Positions 1 to 3,963 of a stretch of DNA of 7,067 bases are shown piece by piece. A model generated the notes under the pieces. The model searched no databases, was not told the DNA's origin, and saw only the letters and a list, made by a program, of their open reading frames with translations. The position numbers and the translations under genes were made by a program. This DNA comes from Patescibacteria group bacterium (GTDB lineage: Bacteria; Patescibacteriota; Minisyncoccia; Phycocordibacterales; Phycocordibacteraceae), in the NCBI GenBank assembly GCA_004296925.1, contig SCVI01000061.1, positions 1 to 7,067 of the forward strand, read 5' to 3'. Position 1 is the first letter of the stretch. Every line of letters starts with the position of its first letter.

Positions 1-357
1 TCATTCAATGAAATTCCGATACTTACCGATGATGATAAGAAAGACATGGAGGATTTAGAGGTTGCAGTTGGTGAGGTAACGAAGCAATTGAACTCATACC
101 GCATCGACTTAGCGGCTGATACTGCATATCATTATGTTTGGCATACATTTGCAGACATTATTATTGAAAAAAGTAAGAATGACTTAAAAGGCGACGATTT
201 AAATCGTAAAGCTGTAGTGGAATGGAAACTATATACAATACTTATTGCTTCACTCAAACTTCTTCACCCTTTCATGCCATTTGTTACAGAAGAAATTTGG
301 ACTCATCTGCCTCACAAAGAATCAGATCTTTTGATGGTGGCTTCGTGGCCGAAATAA
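1..357 (+). CDS. valS: Valyl-tRNA synthetase, C-terminal part (5' end outside window)
   Basis: This is the end of a class I aminoacyl-tRNA synthetase that charges tRNA-Val in the cytoplasm. The frame is open from base 1, so the start lies upstream. The 118 visible residues are the helical anticodon-binding domain: a segment reading YHYVWHTFADIIIEKSK and the strongly ValRS-like LHPFMPFVTEEIW, followed by the usual MVASWP strand. In IleRS and LeuRS this block typically begins with APF rather than HPF. The protein stops immediately after SWPK. Most bacterial ValRS continue for over 100 residues, ending in a coiled-coil arm that touches the tRNA. That arm is absent here, and the 54 bases after the stop do not encode it. 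Identity as a class I synthetase is secure, and ValRS is by far the best fit. Confidence 0.9.
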   Translation, partial: SFNEIPILTDDDKKDMEDLEVAVGEVTKQLNSYRIDLAADTAYHYVWHTFADIIIEKSKNDLKGDDLNRKAVVEWKLYTILIASLKLLHPFMPFVTEEIWTHLPHKESDLLMVASWPK

Positions 358-399
358 CTTTGTATTCACAAATCGAGAGTTTGAAGTAAATTTCTACGT

Positions 400-405
400 T
401 AGAAT
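400..405 (+). promoter_or_regulatory. Possible -10 element of the prsW-like gene
   Basis: The hexamer TAGAAT ends six bases before the ATG at 412, the distance expected if transcription starts at or next to the start codon (leaderless mRNA). No Shine-Dalgarno sequence and no good -35 box are visible. Confidence 0.3.
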
Positions 406-411
406 ACGTAC

Positions 412-1146
412 ATGCTTTCACTCCTTCAAACACTTGGACCAGCTCTTTTTGCTTTTCTCATTGGCCTTGTACCAGCCCTAGTGTGGCTTACGTTCTGGCT
501 CTTTGAAGATTCTCAGCGTCCAGAACCTAAATGGATGCTTTTTCTCGCTTTTGTTTCAGGCATGCTCGCAGTCATGGTGGTATTGCCATTTCAACAACTC
601 GCAGCGTCCTATGTATCGATGGGATTTCTTTTACTTTTGCTATGGGCTGCCCTTGAAGAAATAGCGAAAACAGCAATTGTATGGCTTTTTGTTCTCCGAA
701 GAAAAGACGTTGATGAACCTATTGATATTCCCATTTACCTTATAACCACCGCACTTGGTTTTGCAGCTCTTGAAAATGCATTCTTTTTGTTTGCGCCACT
801 TATGGATGGTCAGCTATTCCAAAGTATTGTGACCAGCAACATGCGTTTTATTGGAGCTTCATTAGTGCACGTCCTTTCGTCTGCAATCATAGGTGCCGCG
901 CTTGCTTTTGCATATTATAGAGACCGAACAGAAAAGATATGGTACGGAGGTATTGGCGTTATCCTCGCAGTTCTATTGCATGCAATCTTTAACTTCTTTA
1001 TAATTTCGACAGGCTCTGACGAAGTGCTCACGGTCTTTCTCGGAGTGTGGGTGGGGGTGATTTTCTTACTCCTCGGTTTTGAAAGACTGAAAAAAATAAA
1101 GCGTCCCTCATGGTGGGAAAAGATTTTTACAAAAGGTGTGCAATAA
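412..1146 (+). CDS. PrsW-family intramembrane protease
   Basis: This is a polytopic membrane protein of 244 residues with about seven or eight hydrophobic segments. It carries the signature set of the PrsW / peptidase M82 family: EEIAK (E82, E83, K86) at the end of a membrane segment, GFAALEN (G116 to N122), R145 followed by H153 (LVHVLSS), and HAIFN (H190, N194). In Bacillus, PrsW makes the first cut in the anti-sigma factor RsiW. Many family members have other or unknown substrates, so the target here cannot be named. The basic C-terminal tail (KKIKRPSWW) is probably cytoplasmic. The gene ends 9 bases before the hsp20 start, so the two may be co-transcribed, although hsp20 may have its own promoter in the overlap. 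The start at 412 is the first ATG and gives a normal hydrophobic N-terminus. Confidence 0.88.
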   Translation: MLSLLQTLGPALFAFLIGLVPALVWLTFWLFEDSQRPEPKWMLFLAFVSGMLAVMVVLPFQQLAASYVSMGFLLLLLWAALEEIAKTAIVWLFVLRRKDVDEPIDIPIYLITTALGFAALENAFFLFAPLMDGQLFQSIVTSNMRFIGASLVHVLSSAIIGAALAFAYYRDRTEKIWYGGIGVILAVLLHAIFNFFIISTGSDEVLTVFLGVWVGVIFLLLGFERLKKIKRPSWWEKIFTKGVQ

Positions 1147-1147
1147 T
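1139..1147 (+). promoter_or_regulatory. Possible extended -10 of the hsp20 gene
   Basis: TGC followed by AATAAT ends eight bases before the ATG at 1156 and overlaps the stop codon of the upstream protease gene. It fits the short promoter-to-ATG distance seen at other genes here. It is AT-rich and could be chance. No ribosome binding site is present. Confidence 0.25.
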
Positions 1148-1155
1148 AATAAGAC

Positions 1156-1626
1156 ATGGCAAAAAAACCTTCATTCTTTGATAGATTAACAGGCGCAAGT
1201 TTTGAGAGTGACTTTGATAGTTTTGATGACGACGCACCACTCCCTCGTGATACTTCAGATGATTTGCACACTATTCCACCAGAACCTGAAGAGCCTGGAG
1301 CTGCACAACTCACTGTGGATGTCTTACAAGATGATTCAGAGATAATTATTCGTTCTCTTGTTGCAGGAGTACGACCAGAAGATCTCGACATTGCGATAAC
1401 GCGAGACATGGTAACTATTCAAGGTAAACGAGTTGACCAAAAAGACGCGGAAGATGATGAATACGTGTACAGAGAGCTCTACTGGGGCGCATTTGCTAGA
1501 ACTATCGTTTTACCGGCTGAAGTCGACGTAGATAATGCCGAAGCAAGTGAAAAACACGGTCTTCTTACTATCAAACTTCCAAAAATTAATAAAGACAGAC
1601 AAACGAAACTCAAAGTTAAAGGTTAA
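1156..1626 (+). CDS. Small heat-shock protein, Hsp20 / alpha-crystallin family
   Basis: This is an ATP-independent holdase chaperone that binds unfolding proteins in the cytoplasm. At 156 residues it is within the family's normal size. Residues 1-48 are a variable, very acidic N-terminal arm with a DSFDDD cluster and a proline/glutamate stretch. Residues 50-143 form the alpha-crystallin domain: beta strands around LTVDVL and EIIIRSLVAGV, then DLDIAITRDMVTIQGKR, then the ELYWGAFARTIVLP strand, ending in the diagnostic GLLTIKLPK (135-143). The C-terminal tail holds LKV (152-154), which could serve as the I-x-I-type motif that links dimers into oligomers. It follows the PrsW-like gene by 9 bases and ends at a strong two-way terminator. 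Confidence 0.93.
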   Translation: MAKKPSFFDRLTGASFESDFDSFDDDAPLPRDTSDDLHTIPPEPEEPGAAQLTVDVLQDDSEIIIRSLVAGVRPEDLDIAITRDMVTIQGKRVDQKDAEDDEYVYRELYWGAFARTIVLPAEVDVDNAEASEKHGLLTIKLPKINKDRQTKLKVKG

Positions 1627-1722
1627 AAAAACCGCCCCTAAAACATCCGCCTTGCGGATGTTCGGGCGAACAAACCTCCGACAATCATGCGTCGGAGGTT
1701 TGTTATAGCCAGGCGGTTTTTT
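1626..1722. terminator. Two-way terminator with two nested hairpins
   Basis: The closing stem is 1626-1636 (A6-CCGCC) with 1712-1722 (GGCGG-T6), 11 base pairs, giving a T tract on both strands. It lies between the convergent hsp20 and cupin isomerase genes. Inside the closing stem are two further perfect hairpins: 1642-1650/1654-1662 (9 bp, 3-base loop) and 1669-1682/1691-1704 (14 bp, 8-base loop). An alternative short stem, CGCCC (1633-1637) with GGGCG (1664-1668), would give the minus-strand transcript a compact terminator directly before its T tract. Confidence 0.85.
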
Positions 1723-1724
1723 AT

Positions 1725-2327
1725 TTATCCTACAACAGGTAATCCTCCGAAATCTTCTTTTTGTATCTCTTTATATTTTGGATTTCTTACCAAAGCCGGC
1801 TTACCATCCTTTTCTATAACGTAATAAGCAAATCCACGCATTCTCTGCACAGGAATATAATCAGCATGTCCTGGAAGTGATACAGGATCATGTTCATCAA
1901 AGTCAACAGGACTGTCATCTGCAGTGACGAAATAAGTTGAGCCTGTGTTTACCACCAAATGACCAAAATCTTTTGGCATATATACACTATCCCCTGCTTT
2001 TACTGTAATTGCGCGGAACTCTTCTATAACATCCTCGATGGGATTGCCTGACTCATCAACTGCGCGCTTTTGCAAAAGAGCTACACCCTCTCCCAATATT
2101 ATCCAATAGTTCTCATCTAGGTCGCCAACATGATAGTGGCCGTATGTTTTTATATATTCATCTCCAACAAGACCTGGTTCCCAGACAGTGACGTTTCTCT
2201 GATCCTTACCTCCCCTAATCATGTAGTAGTGAATCGATGGACCCAGAGCCTCAGGGTGCATAAGCACCTCCTGCATTTTTTCATGTGAACGTGACGCGTA
2301 ATGTTTTGGAACGTTAGTGAAATCCAT
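1725..2327 (-). CDS. Glucose-6-phosphate isomerase, cupin (archaeal) type
   Basis: This is a single-domain cupin enzyme of 200 residues that interconverts glucose 6-phosphate and fructose 6-phosphate, unrelated in fold to the common bacterial Pgi. The core motif is TYGHYHVGDLDENY, with metal-ligand candidates H64, H66 and E72, then GEGVALLQ, then GDSVYMP and H123 in DFGHLVVNTG. The C-terminal part has the family-like VIEKDGKPALVRNPKY. All four expected metal ligands are present, although the spacing from the second His to Glu is six residues, where I recall seven in Pyrococcus. A related sugar-phosphate cupin is the main alternative. The gene ends three bases from the shared terminator arm and is divergent from tRNA-Phe. 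Confidence 0.82.
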   Translation of the reverse strand: MDFTNVPKHYASRSHEKMQEVLMHPEALGPSIHYYMIRGGKDQRNVTVWEPGLVGDEYIKTYGHYHVGDLDENYWIILGEGVALLQKRAVDESGNPIEDVIEEFRAITVKAGDSVYMPKDFGHLVVNTGSTYFVTADDSPVDFDEHDPVSLPGHADYIPVQRMRGFAYYVIEKDGKPALVRNPKYKEIQKEDFGGLPVVG

Positions 2328-2352
2328 GGATGTTTGTTACTCGTATAGACCT

Positions 2353-2361
2353 ATCATAGCA
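2353..2361 (-). promoter_or_regulatory. Extended -10 of the cupin isomerase gene
   Basis: On the minus strand this reads TGC-TATGAT, close to the ideal extended -10. It lies 25 bases before the ATG, giving a leader of roughly 18-20 bases without a Shine-Dalgarno sequence. The same TGCTAnnnT form precedes tRNA-Phe, the 98-residue protein gene and the glutaredoxin gene. No matching -35 box was found. Confidence 0.45.
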
Positions 2362-2394
2362 AGAGGCGCGAGAGATGAAAACGATGTGTAAATA

Positions 2395-2403
2395 TGCTAA
2401 AGT
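2395..2403 (+). promoter_or_regulatory. Extended -10 of tRNA-Phe
   Basis: TGC-TAAAGT ends ten bases before the first base of tRNA-Phe, so transcription would start about three bases upstream of the mature 5' end. It is divergent from the isomerase promoter 34 bases away, so the two share a short control region. No clear -35 box is seen. Confidence 0.4.
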
Positions 2404-2412
2404 TTCCAAATT

Positions 2413-2488
2413 GCCGAGATAGCTCAGTTGGTAGAGCGCTTCCCTGAAGAGGAATAGGTCCCCGGTTCGAGCCCGGGTCTCGGCACCA
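2413..2488 (+). tRNA. tRNA-Phe (anticodon GAA), CCA encoded
   Basis: A full cloverleaf can be drawn: acceptor GCCGAGA with TCTCGGC, D arm GCTC/GAGC with loop AGTTGGTA, anticodon arm CTTCC/GGAAT with loop CTGAAGA (anticodon GAA at 2446-2448), variable loop AGGTC, T arm CCCGG/CCGGG with loop TTCGAGC, discriminator A at 2485 and CCA at 2486-2488. The outermost anticodon-stem pair (C with T) is a mismatch. It is the only one of the three tRNAs here that encodes CCA. The last 20 bases before the final CA are duplicated exactly 178 bases downstream, where the copy is not followed by CCA. Confidence 0.96.
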
Positions 2489-2539
2489 AAATAGATTAAT
2501 ATTTGTGACGAGATAAGACGCAAACTTCTTTGCGTCTGT

Positions 2540-2550
2540 CCGGGCTCGAA
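2540..2550 (-). repeat. Inverted copy of the tRNA-Phe T-loop and 3' T-stem (B)
   Basis: The minus strand reads TTCGAGCCCGG, identical to 2466-2476 of tRNA-Phe. It sits two bases after hairpin H1, the same offset seen in the tRNA-Arg unit. Confidence 0.75.
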
Positions 2551-2644
2551 TGCCGGAATTATGTCGCGTAGCGACAAATGAGGCGGGGTTGAGAGTGCTT
2601 AGTATTTTATGCGGTTGCCAAATAAAATACTTAGCAACTCGTAA

Positions 2645-2664
2645 TCGAGCCCGGGTCTCGGCAC
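2645..2664 (+). repeat. Direct copy of the tRNA-Phe 3' end (A')
   Basis: Twenty bases identical to 2467-2486, from TCGA of the T-loop through the acceptor strand and discriminator A to the next C. The base before and the base after both differ. It is followed by ACTTC, not CCA. No 5' part of a tRNA precedes it, so it is not a tRNA gene. Confidence 0.9.
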
Positions 2665-2681
2665 ACTTCAATTGCAACACT

Positions 2682-2719
2682 AAGCGCAAGATCTTTAAAA
2701 AAAAACTATTGTGCTTTTT
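2682..2719 (+). terminator. Possible terminator after the tRNA-Phe unit
   Basis: AAGCGCAA (2682-2689) can pair with TTGTGCTT (2709-2716) through eight pairs including one G-T, followed by TTT. The loop is long (19 bases) and holds nine A's. It overlaps the last codons of the convergent 98-residue protein gene. On the minus strand those nine A's become a T run directly after the stop codon. Confidence 0.35.
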
Positions 2720-3002
2720 CGCCTTGAAATACCTTAAACAACTCTTGGAGTTGTGATGCGTTTGTCCCAGCAGATGCGTTCACCGCGTCTGCTGTTTTTT
2801 GTACTTTTTGATATGAATCTACCGCTCCTTGTAAATACGGCTGAATAAAAAGCCACGCAATGTAAGGCAGGACAACAAACATTATCACCCATATAATAAA
2901 TTTCACTACACCTCCCACAAACGCGTCGCGTCGCATTGCTCTTAACATTCGATTATTATCTTTAGTTAAAGTGTAGATTTCATCAAGTTTTTGCTCATCC
3001 AT
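2706..3002 (-). CDS. Small single-pass membrane protein, unknown function
   Basis: The product has 98 residues. Residues 1-29 are charged and probably helical, with RMLRAMRRD just before the membrane. One hydrophobic segment spans about 31-53 (VVKFIIWVIMFVVLPYIAW), followed by FIQPYL and an amphipathic helix (DSYQKVQKT), then a polar alanine/serine/asparagine linker and a short charged end. Basic residues before the segment suggest an N-in orientation. From memory it resembles short hypothetical membrane proteins common in Parcubacteria; I cannot name a function. It has its own near-ideal promoter, which places the ATG seven bases after the -10. The ATG lies 20 bases from the tRNA-Arg trailer unit, so that unit's outer end abuts this promoter. 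Confidence 0.78.
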   Translation of the reverse strand: MDEQKLDEIYTLTKDNNRMLRAMRRDAFVGGVVKFIIWVIMFVVLPYIAWLFIQPYLQGAVDSYQKVQKTADAVNASAGTNASQLQELFKVFQGEKAQ

Positions 3003-3009
3003 GTAGCAA

Positions 3010-3018
3010 ATCTTAGCA
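3010..3018 (-). promoter_or_regulatory. Extended -10 of the 98-residue membrane protein gene
   Basis: The minus strand reads TGC-TAAGAT, seven bases before the ATG at 3002, so transcription should begin at or within a few bases of the ATG (leaderless). It starts four bases beyond the copied tRNA-Arg 3' end at 3022-3042. Confidence 0.5.
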
Positions 3019-3021
3019 TTA

Positions 3022-3042
3022 TTTGTGCCCTCCTCAGGAGTC
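3022..3042 (-). repeat. Direct copy of the tRNA-Arg 3' end (A')
   Basis: Twenty-one bases identical to 3178-3198: the end of the T-loop, the 3' T-stem, the acceptor strand, the discriminator and the CAAA that follows. The flanking bases differ on both sides. No tRNA body is attached. Confidence 0.9.
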
Positions 3043-3117
3043 TCTCCTTACAGGAGCTGTACACCTTGTGGATTTTTTCTTTCGTCGAAACGACACAGAA
3101 AAAATGCTCACAAGATC

Positions 3118-3129
3118 TTCGATTCCTGA
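3118..3129 (+). repeat. Inverted copy of the tRNA-Arg T-loop and 3' T-stem (B)
   Basis: The plus strand reads TTCGATTCCTGA; tRNA-Arg, on the minus strand, has TTCGACTCCTGA. It lies two bases from hairpin H1 (3132-3150). Confidence 0.65.
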
Positions 3130-3181
3130 ACAAATGTCCCCCAGACATTTTATAGTGTTCAAAAACGCTCCGCGTACTTTG

Positions 3182-3253
3182 TGCCCTCCTCAGGAGTCGA
3201 ACCTGAATCAGAGGTTTAGGAAACCTCCGTTCTATCCATTGAACTAAGAGGGC
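3182..3253 (-). tRNA. tRNA-Arg (anticodon CCT)
   Basis: A complete 72-base cloverleaf: acceptor GCCCTCT with GGAGGGC (one T-G pair), D arm GTTC/GAAC with loop AATGGATA, anticodon arm GAGGT/ACCTC with loop TTCCTAA (anticodon CCT, reading AGG), variable loop TGAT, T arm TCAGG/CCTGA with loop TTCGACT, discriminator A. CCA is not encoded; the next bases are CAAAG. It is transcribed toward the 98-residue protein gene. A possible structured leader lies upstream at 3297-3360. Confidence 0.95.
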
Positions 3254-3296
3254 AAACGAAAAGGAGAATTGACTGTTGACAGGCATTCTCTTCGAG

Positions 3297-3360
3297 CGCC
3301 GCCTCGCGCAAGCCTTGCTTTAGAAGGCTCACACGGCGAATAATAGCTTTTTATTATCGC
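3297..3360 (-). ncRNA. Possible structured RNA or leader upstream of tRNA-Arg
   Basis: On the minus strand CGTGTGAGCCTT (3335-3324) pairs with AAGGCTTGCGCG (3316-3305) over 12 bp, three of them G-U. On the plus strand those three would be A-C mismatches, so the minus-strand RNA is favoured. CGCCG/CGGCG (3297-3301 with 3334-3338) can close it. A second hairpin, GCG-ATAATA with TATTAT-CGC plus a one-base bulge (3336-3345/3352-3360), shares three bases with that closing stem. I found no hallmark of tmRNA, SRP RNA, RNase P RNA or 6S RNA. The rest of the gap (3361-3395) shows nothing I can interpret. Confidence 0.25.
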
Positions 3361-3395
3361 TTTTCCAACAAATTAAACGGTGGTGAAATACAAGA

Positions 3396-3530
3396 AAAAA
3401 CCCGCCACATGCTTCCGATTTTGTTAGTGTGCAGCACTTAGAAAATGGCAGTTTCCCGACTTGTCCAAGAGTTTCGATTGGGTACAAGTCTCAATCCAAC
3501 GAAGTCGGACCCCTTGGGGGGCGGGTTTTT
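3396..3530. terminator. Two-way terminator enclosing a 113-base structured loop
   Basis: AAAAACCCGCC (3396-3406) pairs with GGCGGGTTTTT (3520-3530), 11 bp, with T tracts on both strands. It starts one base past the glutaredoxin stop codon and would terminate that gene on the minus strand. The enclosed 113 bases hold further hairpins: one built on ATTTT/AAAAT and AGTG/CACT, and GACTTGT/ACAAGTC. CCGACTT can alternatively pair with a later AAGTCGG. No gene on the plus strand runs into it. Confidence 0.65.
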
Positions 3531-3531
3531 G

Positions 3532-3789
3532 TTAGGACTTGATACCAAGAAGCTCTGAAAGCTTTTCTTTATCGAATCCGATGATGACATCTTCACCTAT
3601 TACGGTCACAGGTACGCCCATTTGGCTCGTAATATTGAACATTTCTTGTCTTTTTTCTAAATCCTTTGAAACATCGTGGTTTGTAAACTGAATGTTATTC
3701 TCTGCAAAAAACTCTTTGGTCATTTGGCAAAAATGACATGTTGGTGTCGAATATATTGTCACAGTCTTTTGTTCTGTTGTCTGATCCAT
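3532..3789 (-). CDS. Glutaredoxin-like thiol-disulfide protein (YruB/NrdH-like)
   Basis: This is a small cytoplasmic thioredoxin-fold protein of 85 residues, likely reducing disulfides. VTIYSTPTCHFC (9-21) forms the first beta strand and the active-site CxxC (C18, C21) at the start of the first helix. MGVPVTVIG (57-65) carries the conserved cis-proline P60, and VIIGFDKEKLSELLG (68-82) is the GFD-type end typical of the YruB group. Reduction partners are not visible here. It has its own promoter, inside the region between tRNA-Gly and this gene, and it ends next to the nested terminator. Confidence 0.92.
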   Translation of the reverse strand: MDQTTEQKTVTIYSTPTCHFCQMTKEFFAENNIQFTNHDVSKDLEKRQEMFNITSQMGVPVTVIGEDVIIGFDKEKLSELLGIKS

Positions 3790-3813
3790 ATTGTTTATTA
3801 CTTAATTTTTTCT

Positions 3814-3822
3814 ATTATAGCA
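3814..3822 (-). promoter_or_regulatory. Consensus extended -10 of the glutaredoxin gene
   Basis: The minus strand reads TGC-TATAAT, a perfect extended -10, ending 24 bases before the ATG. The leader would be about 17 bases, AT-rich and without a Shine-Dalgarno sequence. A TTGACA lies only 7 bases upstream, too close to act as its -35. Confidence 0.6.
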
Positions 3823-3860
3823 TTGTTGTCAATGGAACACCTAGCGAGGTGCTATTTTAG

Positions 3861-3963
3861 CGGGCAATCGAAAGGGTGGCGATGTGTCTTCCGCTTTTCG
3901 ATTCCCTTATCCCGATACAAAATATAATCGCCAAACACATTCGTGTCTGGCTCATTATTTTTG
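3861..3963 (-). repeat. tRNA-Gly trailer with a degenerate copy of the same unit
   Basis: Read from the tRNA on the minus strand: hairpin H1 at 3951-3943/3938-3930 (9 pairs, loop GAAT, one pair a G-U that would be A-C on the other strand); B at 3897-3906, the exact inverse of the tRNA's TTCGATTCCC and continuing with TATCC after a one-base gap difference; then A' at 3861-3872, TTCGATTGCCCG, a direct copy with one inserted G. B and A' pair over 11 bp with one bulged base and a 22-base loop. Long hairpin H2 is absent. A separate CACCT/AGGTG hairpin follows at 3839-3852, before the glutaredoxin promoter. This looks like a shorter or decayed relative of the other two units. Confidence 0.55.
3897..3912 (+). 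repeat. Inverted copy of tRNA-Gly T-loop, 3' T-stem and acceptor part (B)
   Basis: The plus strand carries TTCGATTCCC, then T, then TATCC. tRNA-Gly has TTCGATTCCC, then GG, then TATCC. This is the longest of the three inverted copies. Confidence 0.65.

Larger units (their letters stand above)
2487..2664 (+). repeat. tRNA-Phe trailer unit bounded by a copy of the tRNA 3' end
   Basis: A 20-base direct repeat, 2467-2486 (inside the tRNA, from the T-loop TCGA through the discriminator to the next C) and 2645-2664, frames this 178-base unit. In order after the tRNA: hairpin H1 at 2516-2524/2529-2537 (9 perfect bp, loop CTTC); a 2-base gap; B at 2540-2550, the exact inverse of the tRNA's own TTCGAGCCCGG; a small hairpin TGTCGC/GCGACA at 2562-2576; long hairpin H2 at 2596-2610/2622-2636 (14 of 15 pairs), extended by GAG/CTC at 2591-2593/2638-2640; then the direct copy A'. 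B can pair over 10 bp with A' and over 11 bp with the tRNA itself. No coding potential is seen. Whether it is a mobile element, a remnant or a functional trailer is not decided by the sequence. Confidence 0.7.
3022..3177 (-). repeat. tRNA-Arg trailer unit bounded by a copy of the tRNA 3' end
   Basis: A 21-base direct repeat, 3178-3198 (the 3' end of tRNA-Arg plus CAAA) and 3022-3042, frames this 156-base unit. Read from the tRNA on the minus strand: hairpin H1 at 3144-3150/3132-3138 (7 bp, 5-base loop); a 2-base gap; B at 3118-3129, the inverse of the tRNA's T-loop and 3' T-stem with one mismatch in 12; long hairpin H2 at 3065-3114, built of CTTGTG/CACAAG, ATTTTTTCT/AGAAAAAAT and GTCG/CGAC (19 bp in three blocks); then A'. 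B and A' can pair over 6 bp. The part order and the 2-base H1-to-B gap match the tRNA-Phe unit, although the sequences are unrelated. No gene is encoded. Confidence 0.7.

Noticed and set aside
915..1409. 164-residue open frame on the minus strand, rich in serine
   Set aside because: It is antisense to the PrsW-like and hsp20 genes, has low-complexity composition, and does not resemble any protein. It is a shadow of the plus-strand genes.
2487..2664. Intron within tRNA-Phe (for example a self-splicing intron, common in tRNAs of this group)
   Set aside because: The tRNA upstream is already complete with its own acceptor strand and CCA. The second copy adds only a 3' fragment, and I see no group I core motifs in 178 bases.
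2314..2689. Two overlapping minus-strand open frames of 87 and 111 residues
   Set aside because: They are translated through the antisense strand of tRNA-Phe and its trailer, which gives the usual false peptide with SNRGP and PTELSR. No real protein signal.
3022..3198. Integron attC site
   Set aside because: The conserved GTTRRRY/RYYYAAC ends are not present and the boundaries are tRNA-specific, so a standard attC does not fit, although folded single-stranded DNA remains possible.
2966..3286. Open frames of 74 and 106 residues across tRNA-Arg
   Set aside because: They run through the tRNA and its repeat on either strand. The peptide content comes from tRNA sequence, and the frames have no independent promoter or start signal.
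3254..3531. A known housekeeping RNA (tmRNA, SRP RNA, RNase P RNA or 6S RNA)
   Set aside because: I looked for a tmRNA tag and tRNA-like end, the SRP GGAAG-type loop and RNase P core sequences and found none. The hairpins are described only as a candidate structure and a terminator.
3828..3833. TTGACA as a -35 box for the glutaredoxin gene
   Set aside because: On the minus strand it is only 7 bases from the TATAAT hexamer, where about 17 are needed.
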